In this document: positions 37,604-45,916 of the stretch, piece after piece
Position numbering within the stretch: position 1 is the stretch's first letter
Layout: every line of letters begins with the position of its first letter
Assembly: GCF_920987055.1 (NCBI RefSeq)
Contig: NZ_CAKLBX010000001.1
Span: forward strand, 1,536,501 to 1,600,500
Direction of reading: 5' to 3'
Length of the DNA: 64,000 bases
From: Novosphingobium sp. CECT 9465
Lineage (GTDB): Bacteria > Pseudomonadota > Alphaproteobacteria > Sphingomonadales > Sphingomonadaceae
The notes under the pieces: generated by a model
Database searches by the model: none
The model's input: only the letters and a program-made list of their open reading frames with translations
Told to the model about the DNA's origin: nothing
Position numbers and translations under genes: made by a program

Positions 37604-37754
37604 TTCGCGCAGAGATCGCAAAGAGCGCAAAGGGCCGTGCGATGCGGCAACGCCGCGCTTCAAACTGTTGCCAGCCTTGGCCTGGCCATGGTTTGTCGGG
37701 AGTGCCTACGGCCTTGAGCAATCCTCTTTGCGCCCTTTGCGATCTCTGCGCGAA
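37604..37754. repeat. Palindromic repeat, TTCGCGCA family, copy 2
   Basis: Left arm TTCGCGCAGAGATCGCAAAG (37604 on) and right arm CTTTGCGATCTCTGCGCGAA (ending 37754) are exact complements over 20 nt, and the next 8 differ at one base. About 90 nt lie between the arms. It shares the TTCGCGCA..TCGCAA core with the copy at 32696. It fills the gap between parE and the LpoA-like gene; no gene is present in that gap. Confidence 0.82.
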
Positions 37755-37759
37755 CCAAA

Positions 37760-38941
37760 TCAAAACTTTGCAGGGGCGGGCGAAACTGTGGTGAACGTCC
37801 CCGCCGCCACTTCGCGCACTTCCATCGCGCGTTCGGCCATGCCGCTGGCGGTGAAGCGGAATACGCCGTCGAGGCCGATGAAGCCTTGCGGATCGTAGAG
37901 TTTGCCGGTGGGGAAGGTGCTGCCGGGCTTCCACGTGCGCGCGACGTTGAGCGTGAGCAGGACGCTGTCATAGCCCAGCGTGGCCAGCCGCGAGGGGACG
38001 GCACCGAAACGGCTGCGATAGGAGGTTTCAAACTTGCCAAAGCGCGCGTCCGATACGGCGGCGAACCAAGCCCCGCGCATGGCGGCAGAATTGGCGATGG
38101 TGGCCTCACCGCTCCACAGTTCGGTGCCGAGCAGCCTGGTGCCCTTGCCTGCCGCGGTGGCGGCCTGCAACGCGATGCGGCTGCCATCGGCAATCAGCAA
38201 GGCATCGAATTTGCCCTTGTCCTTTGCCCGGCGAACCGCGCTGGCGACCGAGGTGTTGCCGCGATCATAAGTTTCGATCGAGGTGACGGTCATGCCCTGT
38301 GCGCGCGCGGCTTCGGCAAGACCTGAGGTGGCGCGCTGGCCGTAATCGCCGGTGGGGATGATTGCGGCGACAGACTTCATGCCCTTCGACCTGGCAAAGC
38401 CGAGAACGCGGGCGATCGATTGCCCTGGAGCCTGCCCCATGACGAAGACATCGCGCGCAGCGACCGCGCTGTCATTCGAATAGGTGATCATTGGCACTTT
38501 GGCCGCGCGCGCGACATTCGAGACGAGCACGACATCGTCGGACAGCAAGGGGCCGAGGATCAGCTTGTTGCCATCCGCAATCGCCTTGGACGCGGCAAGG
38601 CCCGCGCCGCCTGCGGTATCATAAGTGGTGATGCGCAGGTTGGCGGCGTTGGTATCGAGCAGGGCCATGGTGGCCGCATTGGCGATGGATTGACCCACCG
38701 CGCCGCTGGCACCGCTCATCGGCACGAGCAGGGCGACGCGGTGACGACCGGCGTCGGTGGGCAACTGGTTGGCATCGGGCGCGGTTTCGGTGGCGTCGGG
38801 CGCAGGCGCGATGCCGCCCTTGGGGATCACGGTACAGCCCGCGAGGAGGGCCAGCGTTCCAGCCGTGATGCCCTTGAGGAGGTAGCGTCGTGATCGGGGA
38901 AGGCTCTTTTCGTGCCATCCGCCTTCATGCCTGTTCATCAT
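37760..38941 (-). CDS. Penicillin-binding protein activator (LpoA-like lipoprotein)
   Basis: A 393-residue outer-membrane-type lipoprotein with a periplasmic-binding-protein type I fold, like the C-terminal domain of LpoA, which activates PBP1A. It has an Arg-rich N-terminus, then lipobox LALLAGC, a Pro/Asp/Thr linker, and VALLVPMSGASGAVGQSIANAATMAL as the first PBP strand-helix. The TGDYGQRATSGLAEAARAQGM segment is also typical. ATG 38941 follows GAGGGTGAG. It is divergent from rsmI (50 nt); the lpoA-rsmI-yraN neighbourhood is widely conserved in proteobacteria, which supports the call. Confidence 0.85.
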   Translation of the reverse strand: MMNRHEGGWHEKSLPRSRRYLLKGITAGTLALLAGCTVIPKGGIAPAPDATETAPDANQLPTDAGRHRVALLVPMSGASGAVGQSIANAATMALLDTNAANLRITTYDTAGGAGLAASKAIADGNKLILGPLLSDDVVLVSNVARAAKVPMITYSNDSAVAARDVFVMGQAPGQSIARVLGFARSKGMKSVAAIIPTGDYGQRATSGLAEAARAQGMTVTSIETYDRGNTSVASAVRRAKDKGKFDALLIADGSRIALQAATAAGKGTRLLGTELWSGEATIANSAAMRGAWFAAVSDARFGKFETSYRSRFGAVPSRLATLGYDSVLLTLNVARTWKPGSTFPTGKLYDPQGFIGLDGVFRFTASGMAERAMEVREVAAGTFTTVSPAPAKF

Positions 38942-38991
38942 TCCCGGCTCACCCTCTTGTCGCACATTATTGCCCGGTCCATGGATGTCCC

Positions 38992-39825
38992 ATGGAAACC
39001 CCACCGCTCGAACCCGGCCTGTATATTGTAGCCACCCCGATTGGCAATCTTCGTGACGTAACCCGTCGCGCCGTAGAAACGCTTGAGCGCTGTAGCGTGG
39101 TCGCATGCGAGGATACGCGGGTGACCGGCAAGTTGCTGAATCTGCTGGGCCTGCACAAGGTCATGCGGCGTTATGACGATCACGCCAGCGATGCAGCGCG
39201 TGAGGCGTTGCTTTCGGAAATGGCGCAAAATCCCGTGGCGCTGGTTTCGGATGCCGGAACCCCGCTGATTTCCGATCCGGGATACAAGCTGGTCCGCGAG
39301 GCGCGGGCGCGGGGGATCATGGTGACTTCCGTGCCGGGGCCGAGCGCGCTGGTGGTGGCGTTATCGATGGCCGGGCTGCCGACCGACCGTTTCATGTTCG
39401 GTGGCTTTCTGCCATCGAAGGACAAGGCGCGGGCCGATGTGCTGACCGAACTGGCAGCGGTTCCGGCAACCTTGGTGTTCTATGAAACCGGGCCGCGGCT
39501 GGTGGCATCACTGGTGGCACTGGCTGAACGGTTGCCGGGGCGCGAAGTGGCCGTGGCGCGCGAACTGACCAAGCTGCATGAGGACTGCCGCAGCGGCAGC
39601 GCAGAGGACCTGGCGGCGCATTACACCGCACATCCTCCACGCGGCGAAATCGTGCTGCTGGTCGGCCCGCCGCTGGCGCAGGTGGCTCCGGCGGACGATG
39701 TGATCGAGGCAGAATTGCGCGCGGCGCTGGCGGAGATGTCAACGTCGCAGGCAGCGGGCAAGGTGGCAAAGGCGCACGGCCTGGACCGCAAGACGCTCTA
39801 CGCGCTGGCGATGACATTCAAGTGA
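38992..39825 (+). CDS. rsmI: 16S rRNA (cytidine1402-2'-O)-methyltransferase
   Basis: Methylates the ribose of C1402 in 16S rRNA. The 277-residue protein has GLYIVATPIGNLRDVTRRA, ACEDTRVTGKLL, ALVSDAGTPLISDPGYKLV and VPGPSALVVALSMAGLP, the tetrapyrrole-methylase type SAM fold. ATG 38992 gives the usual short N-terminus; the in-frame region upstream is not conserved. Its TGA overlaps the yraN GTG start. Confidence 0.96.
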   Translation: METPPLEPGLYIVATPIGNLRDVTRRAVETLERCSVVACEDTRVTGKLLNLLGLHKVMRRYDDHASDAAREALLSEMAQNPVALVSDAGTPLISDPGYKLVREARARGIMVTSVPGPSALVVALSMAGLPTDRFMFGGFLPSKDKARADVLTELAAVPATLVFYETGPRLVASLVALAERLPGREVAVARELTKLHEDCRSGSAEDLAAHYTAHPPRGEIVLLVGPPLAQVAPADDVIEAELRAALAEMSTSQAAGKVAKAHGLDRKTLYALAMTFK

Positions 39826-40190
39826 GCCGGCAAGTGAGCCGGGCCGAGGCCGAACGACGGGGCCGCAAGGGCGAGGCGCTGGCGGCCTGGTGGCTGCGGC
39901 TTGCCGGCTGGCGCATTCTGGCGCGGCGGGTGAAACTGGCGGTGGGCGAAGTGGACATTGTCGCGCGGCGCGGGCGGACGGTGGCGTTCATTGAGGTGAA
40001 GTGGCGGCGCGATGCGGCCGGGCTTGCGGGCGCGATTGACGCTTATCGGCTGCGGCGGGTGGCGCGGGCGGCGGAAGCGATTGCGCCGAAGTTCGTGCAT
40101 CACGGCGATACGATGCGGATCGATGTGATCCTGATTGCGCCGCGATGCTGGCCGCGCCGGATCGCCAATGCGTGGCAACCCGGCGCTTGA
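39822..40190 (+). CDS. yraN: YraN/UPF0102 family nuclease-like protein
   Basis: A 122-residue small protein with an endonuclease-like fold (Holliday-junction-resolvase related). Motifs: RRGRKGEALAAWWLRLAGWRILARR, VGEVDIVARRGRTVAFIEVKWR, which holds the E-x-D and E-x-K active-site residues. GTG 39822 overlaps the rsmI stop by 4 nt, so it is coupled. Actual role is unknown in most bacteria. Confidence 0.92.
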   Translation: MSRQVSRAEAERRGRKGEALAAWWLRLAGWRILARRVKLAVGEVDIVARRGRTVAFIEVKWRRDAAGLAGAIDAYRLRRVARAAEAIAPKFVHHGDTMRIDVILIAPRCWPRRIANAWQPGA

Positions 40191-40200
40191 CCTGTACGGT

Positions 40201-40386
40201 TTAGTGGGCAGGCGGGGTGTGGTGATCGTCCTTGTGCTCATCCTTGTGATCGTCGGCCTTTTCGTCCTTCTTGTGCTCGCCATCCTTCGGTGCCGGGGCA
40301 GGGTGCGGATCGGGATTGGCGACGGCCATGCCCGACCAGCCGAGAACGGCGATTCCAGCGGCTGCGGCGGTGATCAGTTTGCGCAT
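40201..40386 (-). CDS. Small secreted His/Asp/Lys-rich protein
   Basis: A 61-residue exported peptide. A signal peptide (MRKLITAAAAGIAVLGWSGMAVA) is followed by a short mature part with HPAPAP and a run of charged residues in which D-H-K units repeat (DDHKDEHKDDHH). ATG 40386 with AAGGG upstream is chosen over an in-frame start 81 nt earlier. The His/Asp-rich tail may bind metal ions; that is inference. It is convergent with yraN, and gshB starts on the other strand 122 nt away. Confidence 0.68.
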   Translation of the reverse strand: MRKLITAAAAGIAVLGWSGMAVANPDPHPAPAPKDGEHKKDEKADDHKDEHKDDHHTPPAH

Positions 40387-40508
40387 CAAGGATCCCTTGT
40401 GATGAATTTGGTTATGCGCTTGGTCAGCGCTGCCATGAAAATGGTCGCGCACCCCGTAATTCGGCATTAAGGCGCGGGTCAGAGAAACCCCTGAGGTGAA
40501 CGTAAGCC

Positions 40509-41456
40509 ATGACTCTGCGCGTCGCGGTCCAGATGGACCCGCTCCATTCGATCAATATCACCGGGGATTCGAGCTTTGCGCTGATGCTTTCGGCGCAGGA
40601 GCGCGGGCATGAGGTTTACCACTACGATGTCGGGTCGCTCTCGCTGGACGAGGATGACCGCCTGATCGCGCACGCCACGCCGGTAACGGTGCAACCTGTG
40701 GTGGGCGATCACTACAAGGCGGACGAGAAGCGGCGGCTGGACCTGGGGCGTGACATCGACGTGGTGCTGATGCGGCAGGATCCGCCGTTTGACATGGGCT
40801 ATATCACCGCCACGCACCTGCTTGAGCGGATTGAAGCCGAGACGCTGGTGGTGAACAACCCCCGCAGTGTGCGCAACGCGCCTGAAAAGGTGATGGTGCT
40901 CGATTATCGCCGGTTCATGCCGCCTACGCTGGTGACGCGCTCGGTCGAGGAGGTGCGGACGTTCCAGAAGCGCCACGGCGCCATCGTGATCAAGCCGATC
41001 CACGGTAATGGCGGCAAGGCGATCTTCCGCGTTTCGGAACAAGGGGAAAACCTCGCTGCCCTGTTCGAGGTGTTCAACCAGACCTGGCCCGAACCGCACA
41101 TGGTGCAGGCGTTCCTTCCCGAAGTGGCCAAGGGTGATAAACGCATCGTGCTGGTCGATGGCGAGATCGCGGGCGCGATCAACCGTCGTCCGGGCGAGGG
41201 CGAGTTCCGCTCCAACCTTGCGGTGGGCGGTTATGCCGAGAAGACTGAACTGACCGCACAAGAGCAGGAAATCTGCGCCGCGCTTGGACCGGAACTCAAG
41301 CGGCTGGGGCTGATCTTTGTCGGCATCGATGTGATCGGCGGAAAGTGGCTGACCGAGATCAACGTGACGTCGCCCACCGGAATCGTGGCGATCGACAAGT
41401 TCAACGGCACCGATACGGCGGGCATGATCTGGGATGCGATCGAGGGGAGACTTTAA
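40509..41456 (+). CDS. gshB: Glutathione synthetase
   Basis: Joins gamma-glutamylcysteine to glycine with ATP, the last step in glutathione synthesis. The 315-residue protein has MDPLHSINITGDSSFALMLSAQERGHEV, LMRQDPPFDMGYITATHLLE, the ATP-grasp region VIKPIHGNGGKAIFRV, and GLIFVGIDVIGGKWLTEINVTSPTGI. Start ATG 40509, followed 24 nt on by dedA. Confidence 0.97.
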   Translation: MTLRVAVQMDPLHSINITGDSSFALMLSAQERGHEVYHYDVGSLSLDEDDRLIAHATPVTVQPVVGDHYKADEKRRLDLGRDIDVVLMRQDPPFDMGYITATHLLERIEAETLVVNNPRSVRNAPEKVMVLDYRRFMPPTLVTRSVEEVRTFQKRHGAIVIKPIHGNGGKAIFRVSEQGENLAALFEVFNQTWPEPHMVQAFLPEVAKGDKRIVLVDGEIAGAINRRPGEGEFRSNLAVGGYAEKTELTAQEQEICAALGPELKRLGLIFVGIDVIGGKWLTEINVTSPTGIVAIDKFNGTDTAGMIWDAIEGRL

Positions 41457-41480
41457 CGCACCCCGTGCGTTACCCATCCC

Positions 41481-42080
41481 ATGAATGACTGGATTATCCA
41501 CCTGATCGAAGGCGGGGGCTATTGGGGAATCGCCTTCCTTATGGTCATCGAGAACGTGTTCCCGCCGATCCCTTCGGAATTGATCATGGGTCTTGGCGGA
41601 ATTGCCGTGGCGCGGGGCCGGATGGAGTTCTGGCCGCTGATGCTGGCAGGAACGGTGGGTTCGACGCTGGGCAATTACTGTTGGTATCTGCTGGGGCGCA
41701 GCCTTGGTTATGAGCGGTTGCAGCCGTTCGTCGACCGCTTCGGGCGTTGGCTGACGGTGGACTGGACCGATGTGGAGCGGATCGTGCGGTTCTTTCGCGG
41801 GCATGGGCAGTGGGTGGTGTTCGGAGTGCGGTTTGCACCCTTCATGCGTACGATGATTTCGCTCCCCGCAGGGCTAACCCGCATGGGGCATGTAAAGTTT
41901 CTTGCGTTCACCTTTGCCGGGGCGGCGATCTGGAATGCGATCCTGGCGGGTGCAGGATATTATCTGGGCCGTAATTTCGGCGATCTGGAAAAGTACACCG
42001 GGCCATTTGCCACGGTGACGCTTGGGATGGTATTGATAGCGTATCTGTGGCGTGTGGTGACATGGAAGCCGCGATGTTAA
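41481..42080 (+). CDS. DedA-family membrane protein
   Basis: A 199-residue inner-membrane protein of the DedA/VTT family, some members of which flip undecaprenyl phosphate or other lipids. Motifs: IENVFPPIPSELIMGLGGIAVARGRMEFW and FFRGHGQWVVFGVRFAPFMRTMISLPAGLTRMGHVKF, with the conserved ExxxPxPsE and RxxP residues. ATG 41481 lies 24 nt after gshB. Specific lipid unknown. Confidence 0.93.
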   Translation: MNDWIIHLIEGGGYWGIAFLMVIENVFPPIPSELIMGLGGIAVARGRMEFWPLMLAGTVGSTLGNYCWYLLGRSLGYERLQPFVDRFGRWLTVDWTDVERIVRFFRGHGQWVVFGVRFAPFMRTMISLPAGLTRMGHVKFLAFTFAGAAIWNAILAGAGYYLGRNFGDLEKYTGPFATVTLGMVLIAYLWRVVTWKPRC

Positions 42081-42147
42081 TGGCGATGATTGTATATTAT
42101 CAGTAATTATCGATGATGTTTTGTGTATTATTCCAAAGGTGCTGAAT

Positions 42148-42375
42148 ATGGCAGTAAAAGCGATGTGTATTGTGGTCCGCAGTGAAGAAGGCCGTGGCGC
42201 CATCGGTGTAAGGGTGGACAATGATGAGAACGTCTATTTTCCCTTGAGCGTGACCGAGGCGCTTGAACTGGAAGAATTCGAGGAAGTTGAAGCCATCATG
42301 GTGCGCAATGATCGGACCGAACCTGCGTGGCGGGCGATCAGGGCGCGATTGCCGGGCGCTGAGCGTCCACAATAG
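42148..42375 (+). CDS. Small acidic hypothetical protein
   Basis: A 75-residue protein, MAVKAMCIVVRSEEGRGAIG at the start, with an acidic central helix (TEALELEEFEEVEAIMVRND) and a short basic C-terminus. No family was recognised. ATG 42148 has AAAGGTG about 8 nt before it; the upstream 70 nt are AT-rich, suitable for a promoter. It is convergent with accC and shares the terminator at 42385-42412. Confidence 0.62.
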   Translation: MAVKAMCIVVRSEEGRGAIGVRVDNDENVYFPLSVTEALELEEFEEVEAIMVRNDRTEPAWRAIRARLPGAERPQ

Positions 42376-42384
42376 GCGCATGAA

Positions 42385-42412
42385 AAAGGCCCCCGTGTTG
42401 GCGGGGGCCTTT
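42385..42412 (-). terminator. Terminator of accC, bidirectional
   Basis: AAAGGCCCCCG and CGGGGGCCTTT make an 11-bp stem with a TGTTGG loop. On the minus strand it is followed by TTC after a run of T, placing it as the terminator of the aroQ-accB-accC run. It also lies just after the small plus-strand gene. Confidence 0.87.
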
Positions 42413-42434
42413 GCGTTGCAGGTTCCGTGGACGG

Positions 42435-43781
42435 TCAGGCGTCTTTCGCCAGCCATTCCTCCAGCCATTTGATCGTGTAATCGCCGCTGAGGAAATCGGG
42501 TTCGTTCAGCAGGCGCTGGTGAAGCGGGATCGAGGTCTTGGGACCTTCGATCACCATTTCCTGCAACGCCCGCTTCAGCCGCATGATACAACCCTCTCGC
42601 GTGCGGCCATAGACGATCAGTTTGGCGATCATCGAATCGTAATAGGGCGGAATCCTGTATCCGGCATAAAGCCCTGAATCGACACGCACATGCATGCCGC
42701 CTGCCGCGTGATAGCTTTTCACCAGGCCGGGCGAGGGCGCGAACGTGAACGGGTCTTCCGCGTTGATCCGGCACTCGATCGCGTGGCCCTTGAACTCGAT
42801 TTCGTCCTGCCTGACCGAGAGCGGCTTGCCATCGGCAATGCGGATCTGTTCGCGGACGAGATCGACCCCGGTGATCGCTTCCGTCACCGGATGTTCGACC
42901 TGCAGCCGGGTGTTCATCTCGATGAAGTAGAATTCACCGTTTTCCCACAGGAACTCGATCGTGCCCGCGCCGCGATAACCCATTCCGGCCATGGCGGTGG
43001 CGACGATGCTGCCCATCCGATCACGTTCGGCAGCGGAAATGACCGGTGATGGTGCCTCTTCAAGCACCTTCTGGTGGCGGCGCTGGAGCGAACAATCGCG
43101 TTCACCCAGATGGATCGCATTGCCGTTGCCATCGCCGAAGACCTGGAATTCGATATGGCGCGGATTGCCGAGGTATTTCTCGATATAGACCGTGGCATCG
43201 CCGAACGCGGCCTTGGCTTCGCTGCCGGCCTGCTGGATCAGCGTTTCCAGCTCGTCCGGCCCGGTGCACACTTTCATGCCCCTGCCGCCGCCGCCCGAAG
43301 CGGCCTTGATGATCACAGGGTAGCCGATTTCATCGGCAATCCGCCGTGCCTCCTCGATTTCCGAAACGGCACCGTCCGAGCCGGGCACCAGCGGCAGGCC
43401 GAGCGCGCCAGCGGTACGCTTGGCCTCGACCTTGTCACCCATGGTGCGGATGTGTTCGGGCTTCGGCCCGATCCAGGTGATGCCGTGGGCTTCGACGATT
43501 TCGGCGAACTTGGCATTTTCCGAAAGGAAGCCATAGCCCGGATGAATCGCATCGGCCTGCGTGATTTCCGCCGCCGAAATGATCGCCGCGACGTTGAGAT
43601 AGCTGTCCTTCGCCGCAGGCGGGCCGATGCAGACGGCGTGATCGGCCAGCCGCACATGCATGGCATCGGCATCGGCGGTGGAATGCACCGCCACTGTTTC
43701 TATGCCCATTTCATGCGCGGCGCGGTGGATACGCAGCGCAATTTCGCCGCGATTGGCGATCAGCAGGCGCTTGATGGCCAT
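42435..43781 (-). CDS. accC: Acetyl-CoA carboxylase, biotin carboxylase subunit
   Basis: Carboxylates biotin on AccB in the first step of fatty acid synthesis. The 448-residue protein shows [36 protein letters not shown] (ATP-grasp glycine loop), [37 protein letters not shown] and [24 protein letters not shown]. Start ATG 43781 is 9 nt after accB. Secure. Confidence 0.98.
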   Translation of the reverse strand: MAIKRLLIANRGEIALRIHRAAHEMGIETVAVHSTADADAMHVRLADHAVCIGPPAAKDSYLNVAAIISAAEITQADAIHPGYGFLSENAKFAEIVEAHGITWIGPKPEHIRTMGDKVEAKRTAGALGLPLVPGSDGAVSEIEEARRIADEIGYPVIIKAASGGGGRGMKVCTGPDELETLIQQAGSEAKAAFGDATVYIEKYLGNPRHIEFQVFGDGNGNAIHLGERDCSLQRRHQKVLEEAPSPVISAAERDRMGSIVATAMAGMGYRGAGTIEFLWENGEFYFIEMNTRLQVEHPVTEAITGVDLVREQIRIADGKPLSVRQDEIEFKGHAIECRINAEDPFTFAPSPGLVKSYHAAGGMHVRVDSGLYAGYRIPPYYDSMIAKLIVYGRTREGCIMRLKRALQEMVIEGPKTSIPLHQRLLNEPDFLSGDYTIKWLEEWLAKDA

Positions 43782-43790
43782 GACCGCCCC

Positions 43791-44276
43791 TTACGCGATC
43801 ACGACCAGCGGCTGGTCGAATTCGACCGGCTGCGCGTTTTCGACGAGGATGGCCTTCACCACGCCAGCGGCAGGCGCGACGATCGGATTCATCACCTTCA
43901 TCGCTTCGATGATCAGCAGCGTATCGCCCGCTTTCACGGTCTGGCCGACCGAGATGAAATTGGGAGCGCTGGGTTCGGCAGCGAGATAGCAGGTGCCAAC
44001 CATTGGCGATTTCACGGCATCGGCGTTCGCGTCAACCGGCGCTGCCGCAGGTGCGGTTGCGGCAGGAGCGACCGCCGAGGCGGCGGCAGGGGCCGGAGCG
44101 ACAGCATATTGCTGGACGGGCGCTGCGGTAAGCTGGCGGGCAACGCGGATCTTGCGATCGCCATCTTCGACTTCGATTTCGGACAATCCGGTTTCGGCAA
44201 GCAGTTCAGCCAGTTCGCGCACCAGCTTGGCATCGATTGCCATGTTTTCGGCCTTTTCGCCGCGGTCGTGCCCCAT
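43791..44276 (-). CDS. accB: Biotin carboxyl carrier protein
   Basis: Carries the biotin of acetyl-CoA carboxylase. N-terminal helix ([35 protein letters not shown]), an alanine/proline-rich linker and the biotinyl domain with the EAMKVMN motif, Lys127 being biotinylated. The upstream ATG at 44276 is preferred because GAGGAA lies before it; ATG at 44243 is possible. It sits between aroQ and accC, a common order. Confidence 0.96.
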   Translation of the reverse strand: MGHDRGEKAENMAIDAKLVRELAELLAETGLSEIEVEDGDRKIRVARQLTAAPVQQYAVAPAPAAASAVAPAATAPAAAPVDANADAVKSPMVGTCYLAAEPSAPNFISVGQTVKAGDTLLIIEAMKVMNPIVAPAAGVVKAILVENAQPVEFDQPLVVIA

Positions 44277-44378
44277 TTATCATTCCTCGCGGGTGGTAAT
44301 TGCAGGCCTTGCGCCATGCCCGCATGACTGCATGCTGGCAAGGGGGTGCGTGGCCAGAGCGTGGAAAAGCCCCGGTTC

Positions 44379-44846
44379 CTATAGCCGTGCGGCGGCTTCC
44401 AGTGCGATGATATAGCTGTTCGCGCCGAATCCGGCGACCGAGCCTTTTGCCGCCATGCCGACGAACGACTTGTGCCGGAACGCCTCGCGCGTGTGCGGAT
44501 TGGACAAGTGAACCTCGATCACCGGAACCTTGATCGACTTGATCGCATCGTGGATCGCGACGGAGGTGTGAGTATAGGCCCCGGCATTCAGCAGGACGGC
44601 CTTGATGCCATCGGCCTGCGCCTCATGCAGCCAATCGATGAGGTGACCTTCGTGGTTCGACTGGCGCAAATCGACGTCGAGGCCGAGTTCGCGCGCGCGA
44701 TCCTCAAGCATCCCGGCGATATCGTCGAGCGTTTCGTAGCCGTAGATCTGCGGTTCACGCAGGCCGAGCAGGTTGAGATTCGGTCCGTTGAGCACGAACA
44801 CGGTCGTGCTCGCGCCGGATTGTTCGGACTGTGCAGTATCGGACAA
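44379..44846 (-). CDS. aroQ: 3-Dehydroquinate dehydratase, type II
   Basis: Removes water from 3-dehydroquinate in the shikimate pathway. The protein has VFVLNGPNLNLLGLREPQIYG, QSNHEGHLIDWLHEA, NAGAYTHTSVAIHDAI and VEVHLSNPHTREAFRHKSF, covering the catalytic Tyr and His. The start is TTG 44846 (MSDTAQSEQSG) since no ATG is at a fitting place. It heads the aroQ-accB-accC run. Confidence 0.96.
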   Translation of the reverse strand: MSDTAQSEQSGASTTVFVLNGPNLNLLGLREPQIYGYETLDDIAGMLEDRARELGLDVDLRQSNHEGHLIDWLHEAQADGIKAVLLNAGAYTHTSVAIHDAIKSIKVPVIEVHLSNPHTREAFRHKSFVGMAAKGSVAGFGANSYIIALEAAARL

Positions 44847-44930
44847 GGCAGGTCCCCGGAAAGGTGGAAATTGCCAGCCCTGATAGACGGTGCCCGCGTC
44901 GAAGCAAGCCGTTGCGACGCTTCGGGCCGG

Positions 44931-45293
44931 TCAGTTGCCCGGCATCGGGGGCGGGGCTGGCGGCACTTCGGGATTGTCGGAGACCTGCCCATCGGAGGAA
45001 TCCTCGAATCCTCCTTCGTCACTCATCGCATCGCCATCGACGATATCGGGCGCGTTCATGGCATTGGGATCTGACGAGCCGCCGCTGGTGACCGCCAGGG
45101 ACAGGGCTTCCTTTGAACGCTTGTCCGCCGCATCGGCCTTGGCTTCGGCGGCGGCAATGCGCGCTTCGAGTTTTTCATCGGCCGCCGAATCCCCGCACCC
45201 TGCAAGCAGGAGGAGGGGCAGAAGTGCGGCGCTGGCAAGGCGCGATGTGCGCCTGTACGGGCTGGAGGGTTTGAAATCGCTGTGCCTGGGCAT
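44931..45293 (-). CDS. Small lipoprotein with coiled coil
   Basis: A 120-residue lipoprotein: basic N-terminus, hydrophobic LASAALLPLLLLAGC lipobox, then an alanine/lysine coiled coil (DEKLEARIAAAEAKADAADKRSKEALSLA) and an acidic, proline-ending C-terminus. No family name was recognised. ATG 45293 is chosen so the signal sequence lies close to the N-terminus. It precedes aroQ by 84 nt on the same strand but no operon link is clear. Confidence 0.65.
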   Translation of the reverse strand: MPRHSDFKPSSPYRRTSRLASAALLPLLLLAGCGDSAADEKLEARIAAAEAKADAADKRSKEALSLAVTSGGSSDPNAMNAPDIVDGDAMSDEGGFEDSSDGQVSDNPEVPPAPPPMPGN

Positions 45294-45386
45294 GTTTCTG
45301 GACGACCTGATCGTTTGCAGGCCTGTCAATAGCAGCCGGAAGTTACCATAAACTAACCAAACCCTCCGCGAAGTGAACGGCGAGGC

Positions 45387-45800
45387 TTAGCGATCGGTGC
45401 CTTTGGCTTTGCCCCATTGGCGGGCGACGGTGTAGCCAAGGTAGCCGGTGCCGAAGAGCGCGTAGAGCGGTTCGGGCAAGCCGCCGAGGTAAGCGTTGAT
45501 ACCGGCGGCGATGCTTTGGGCGGCCTGGGGACGGAAGGCCGCGATAAGGCCCATGGGCAAGGCCCACAGGATCATCACATACATCACATAGAGAAAGCCG
45601 GGGCGGGCGCGGCTGGTCCACGGATCGGCCGAATTGGCCTCTGCGACGATGGCCGACATGCGGGTGCGCAATTGTTCGAGTTCCTGCGTGCCTTCGAGCT
45701 TGAGCAGTTCGAGCTTGGCACGATCGCGCGCCTCCTTGTCGGGGATAACCTTGTCGAGGATTTTGGCGACGGGGGAGATCAGGGCTTCGAAGAATGACAT
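45387..45800 (-). CDS. GTA-type three-TM holin, orphan
   Basis: A 137-residue protein similar to the GTA_holin_3TM group. The N-terminus is MSFFEALISPVAKILDKVIPDKEARDRAKLELLKLEG, with a charged helix and an EANSADPWTSRARPGFLYVMYVMILWALP motif, then two more membrane segments (AGINAYLGGLPEPLYALFGTGYLGYTV). Such holins release gene transfer agents or phages. No other phage or GTA gene is nearby, and no endolysin is visible. ATG 45800 has GGAAAGG upstream. Confidence 0.83.
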   Translation of the reverse strand: MSFFEALISPVAKILDKVIPDKEARDRAKLELLKLEGTQELEQLRTRMSAIVAEANSADPWTSRARPGFLYVMYVMILWALPMGLIAAFRPQAAQSIAAGINAYLGGLPEPLYALFGTGYLGYTVARQWGKAKGTDR

Positions 45801-45916
45801 GGCTTGTGCGCCTTTCCTGCTGGAGACGCGCACTCAGATAACCATATCGGTTCATGTAGGAAAATGGTTTGCGGTTCGGGCAGCCCTTCGCCCGGTAGCG
45901 AGGGCTGCCCTGCGCC

